A DNA stretch of 64,000 nucleotides from Orientallactaga sibirica. Its lineage: Eukaryota > Chordata > Mammalia > Rodentia > Dipodidae. This document shows positions 61,322 through 64,000 of the stretch, one piece after another; positions within the stretch are counted from its first letter, which is position 1; each line of letters opens with the position of its first letter. The DNA lies in NCBI GenBank assembly GCA_036365145.1, contig JAEOAD010000004.1, forward strand, positions 48,204,001-48,268,000, in the 5' to 3' direction. The position numbers and the translations under genes are program-made. The notes under the pieces are model-generated. The model was not told where the DNA came from and did no database searches. It saw only the letters and a list, made by a program, of their open reading frames with translations.

Positions 61322-61650
61322 AGGTTAATCTTCATTGTCAACTTGATTGGCTGGATTTAGAATCACATAGGAGGTTTTTGGAATTAACTGAAGAGTGAGG
61401 TAGATGGCACCATCTCATAGTTTAGGGTCCAAGACTGAATAAAAGAAAAAGGGGAGCACTTGCATTCCCCTTTCTCTATGTGCATGAACACGTGAGCAAG
61501 CAACCTCTCTCTACCCTGAAGAAGACCTGCACCTACCATCATGCTTTTCCTACCATCAGGACATGTATATCCTGAATTATGAGGCAAAATAAATCATTTC
61601 CCCCTGAAATGTGCCCTTAAATGCTTAGTCATAGCAATAAGAAAAGTAAC
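61322..61650 (+). mobile_element. Unassigned interspersed repeat
   Basis: Opens aggttaatcttcattgtcaa, contains gaggcaaaataaatcatttc and closes agaaaagtaactcaaacagt. A recurrent non-coding rodent element whose family I cannot name. Confidence 0.5.
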
Positions 61651-61924
61651 TCAAACAGTTGTCAATTTGCCGGGGTAGAAGTGCGCTATAGAACCTATCC
61701 CACGTAGGTCACGTAGAAGAGGAGATGAAAGAGGTAAGCTCTTTCTAGCACCAATCATCTTCTAGTAGGGCCTCTTCTTCCAACACCAGAGCCTGCCTGA
61801 CAAGTCAAGCTGTGTCAGTCACTGCAAAGTCAAGAACATTAGAGTTCAGTCGTGCTTAAGGTACCTAGACCAAAATCCAGGGGAAAAAAGTAGATTTATC
61901 TCTATGTGCATCCTTGTTTTTTCT

Positions 61925-62098
61925 TTCTGTTCTTTTTGTTTGTTTGTTTGTTTGTTTTTGTTCTTTGAGTTAAGGTCTTGTGCTAGCCCAGGCCTGGAAT
62001 TCACTATGTAGTCTCAGGGTAGCCTCAAATTCATGGCGACCCTCCTACGTGAGCCTCCTGAGTGCTGGGATTAAAGGCGTGCGCCACCACTCCTGGCC
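61925..62098 (-). mobile_element. B1-like SINE with (TTTG)n
   Basis: Antisense copy ending gcgccaccactcctggcc; TTTG units at 61937-61960 form its tail. Confidence 0.92.
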
Positions 62099-62349
62099 TG
62101 TATCCTTTTTTGAAACTCCCTTTCTGAACATGCAATCCATGGGGCATCTACTTCCTGTACACAAATTTCCAGGCCAACTATAGATCACAGAGGCAAACAC
62201 TCAGGGATGAGGTTCAGAAATGTTCATCTTAGTAAGCTCCTGATATACTAAAACTTTTGTTTTGTCTTAACTCATCACTTCTTTCAGTCAAGGTATGCAT
62301 TTCTCTCATGCCTCCACAAAGTGGGCTCTTCTTCCCACTACTTTCTAAA

Positions 62350-62368
62350 TTCTTTTTTCAAAAAATTT

Positions 62369-62413
<45 letters not shown>

Positions 62414-62583
62414 CAAGAGAAACATAGAGTGAATATGGGTGCTCTAGGACCTCCTGCCTCTGCAAACAAATTCCAGATGCACATGCCACACTATTTTGGC
62501 TTGATGTGGGTACTGGGAAATCAAACCCAAGCAGTCAGGCTTTGCAAGCAAGCACCTTAACTGCTGAGCCATCTCTCCAACTC
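62350..62583 (-). mobile_element. tRNA-derived SINE with (TG)n
   Basis: A TG run at 62371-62411, then the antisense body to gctgagccatctctccaact. Confidence 0.88.
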
Positions 62584-62827
62584 CCACATTTTTCCTTAAC
62601 AATTTTCCCCCTTACCTTATTTTGGAGTGTATATTATTTCTTTATTTTCTATGGATAGAGACTATTCTACATCCCTTACTTCAAGATCTCTTTTCTGTTT
62701 CAATTATTATACCTAATGCATGTGGTAGGTACTCAAAAACTATTGGTTCAAATTAACACTCTTTATCATCATTTTGTCAAATAGTTTGTAAGATGAAAAT
62801 TAATTCCATTCTGATTTTGTTTTTACT

Positions 62828-63062
62828 TTTTAAAAAATATATTTTATTTATTTACTTGGGAGATAGAAAGAGGCAGAGAGAGAGAGAGAGAGAAAGGGAG
62901 GGGGGAGAGAATGGGCATGTCAGAGCCTCTAGCCACTGAAAACGAACTCCAGATGCATGTGCCACCTTGTGCATCTGGCTTACATGGTTCCTGGAGAATT
63001 GAACTGGGATCCTTTGGCTTTGCAGGCAAACACCTTAACTGCTAAGCCATCTCTCCAGCCCC
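62828..63062 (-). mobile_element. tRNA-derived SINE
   Basis: Antisense copy with (GA)n at 62874-62910, ending gccatctctccagcccc; flanked by ttttactttttta-like repeats. Confidence 0.92.
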
Positions 63063-63334
63063 TGCTTTTACTTTTTTTATTATTAAATTATTATATTTAT
63101 TGAGGGAAGTACAGAGCCAAGGAAGGGCACCCACATAGCTAGAAATCCCACATGGAGGGCCTGGAAAGAACCGTGGAAAGAAAAAAGAGGGAAGAAAATT
63201 CGAGGAGCTCCTGCCATTTGGGGAGCTGGAGGGGATAAAGGAACCCATGTGGAGAGTAAGGGCTAGGGGGCCCAGGCCCAGCCATACCAGGCCCAGCTGA
63301 GGGAAGAATCTTACCCACAGCTGGGAATTGGTTT

Positions 63335-63712
63335 TACTGTTATGAAACAAAGTCTTATGTGCATCCCAGGCTGGTATTGAACTCATGGTCTTCCTGCCTT
63401 AGTCTCCTGAGTGCTAGGATGACAGAACATGTCTGACTCCAACTCAAATTCTTGTTCAGAGTAAAGTAGGGCATAATGATAAAACTATAAACAAAATTCT
63501 TTCATTTTATTCTTTTGATGATACTAGAGATTGAACCAAGAGCTTTTCATTATATCCCTAAGCTATGTCCATAGCCCTCTTCCCCTCGTTTTTTAAATTT
63601 TGAGACAGATTCTTACTGTATTGCTCAGGCTTTAGTATAGAATGAGAATTCTGTAGTCCAGGCAGGCATTGAATTTGCAGTTCTCCTGCTTTAGTAACTG
63701 GTACCTGTTTTT
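63335..63712 (-). mobile_element. Old B1 and ID-B1-type SINE remnants
   Basis: 63335-63440 is a diverged antisense B1 (cccaggctggtattgaactc). 63510-63712 reads as an antisense ID-B1 dimer (gagattgaaccaagagcttt, attgctcaggctttagtata). Confidence 0.55.
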
Positions 63713-64000
63713 TCCCTCTGTGGCGAGGTTTATACACAATTATTACATTGTTTCTATTTTGTACTTTGATACCTCTGCTCTACTGGTGCTTTGACTATAA
63801 GTATATGTCCCCCATAGCCTTAGGTAATTTGATTAAGATAAAGCTTCATACTTAGCCTTTAGTAGGCAGAGCAATGCTGGGGGAGGCGTGTCACTGGAGA
63901 TGTATCTTGTAGTCTAGCCCTACTATGTGTGCAAAGAGCCAGCTTGAGGTCTGCTGTTCATACCAACTGGTGCTGGCTCTTCTCTTTCTCTCTTCTGTGG
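63713..64000. other. No recognised feature at the right end
   Basis: No exon of a further gene and no recognisable repeat. Confidence 0.5.

Noticed and set aside
58241..64000. Exons of the next syntenic gene (SPC25)
   Set aside because: No matching coding segment was seen; in human that gene starts further from G6PC2 than this window reaches.

Overview
The window is nuclear genomic DNA from a rodent. Two things show this: split genes with GT-AG introns, and a very dense load of rodent-type retroposons. The 7SL-derived B1 elements and the tRNA-derived SINEs (head 'ggctggagagatggct', pol III A and B boxes, AAATAAA tail) have sequence variants that look like those of jerboas (Dipodidae, e.g. 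Jaculus) rather than mouse or rat. The species call rests on pattern recognition and is only moderately sure.

Two convergent protein genes occupy the window. Positions 1 to about 28,780 (+ strand) hold the 3' third of ABCB11 (bile salt export pump). Seven exons match human coding exons 22-28 (c.2611 to c.3966) in length and phase. They encode TM9-12 of the second membrane domain and all of NBD2, and the reading frame is intact. Positions 46,992-57,933 (- strand) hold G6PC2 (islet-specific glucose-6-phosphatase-related protein). Its five coding exons of 218, 110, 112, 116 and 512 nt add to 355 codons plus stop, with all phosphatase motifs intact. A TATA box lies 63 bp upstream of the ATG. The order ABCB11 -> <- G6PC2 is the known mammalian synteny. 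ABCB11 acts at the hepatocyte canalicular membrane and G6PC2 in the beta-cell ER; they are neighbours, not a pathway.

The main anomaly is a blunt, near-perfect tandem duplication of about 2.77 kb (48,296-51,062 and 51,063-53,839) inside G6PC2. It carries a second complete copy of exon 4 and the last 25 nt of exon 3 with its splice donor. Splicing in both exon 4 copies would create an immediate TGA. The event could be a real recent or polymorphic duplication, or a haplotype artefact of assembly.

The rest is introns, a 19-kb intergenic region (28.8-47.0 kb) and about 6 kb upstream of G6PC2. These hold nested SINEs, L1 fragments, LTR-like or unassigned interspersed repeats, microsatellites and single-copy DNA with no recognisable exon. 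One L1 keeps its 5' half but lacks its 3' end, and another looks twin-primed. No RNA gene, CRISPR array or third gene was found. Repeat boundaries are good to roughly 5-20 bp.
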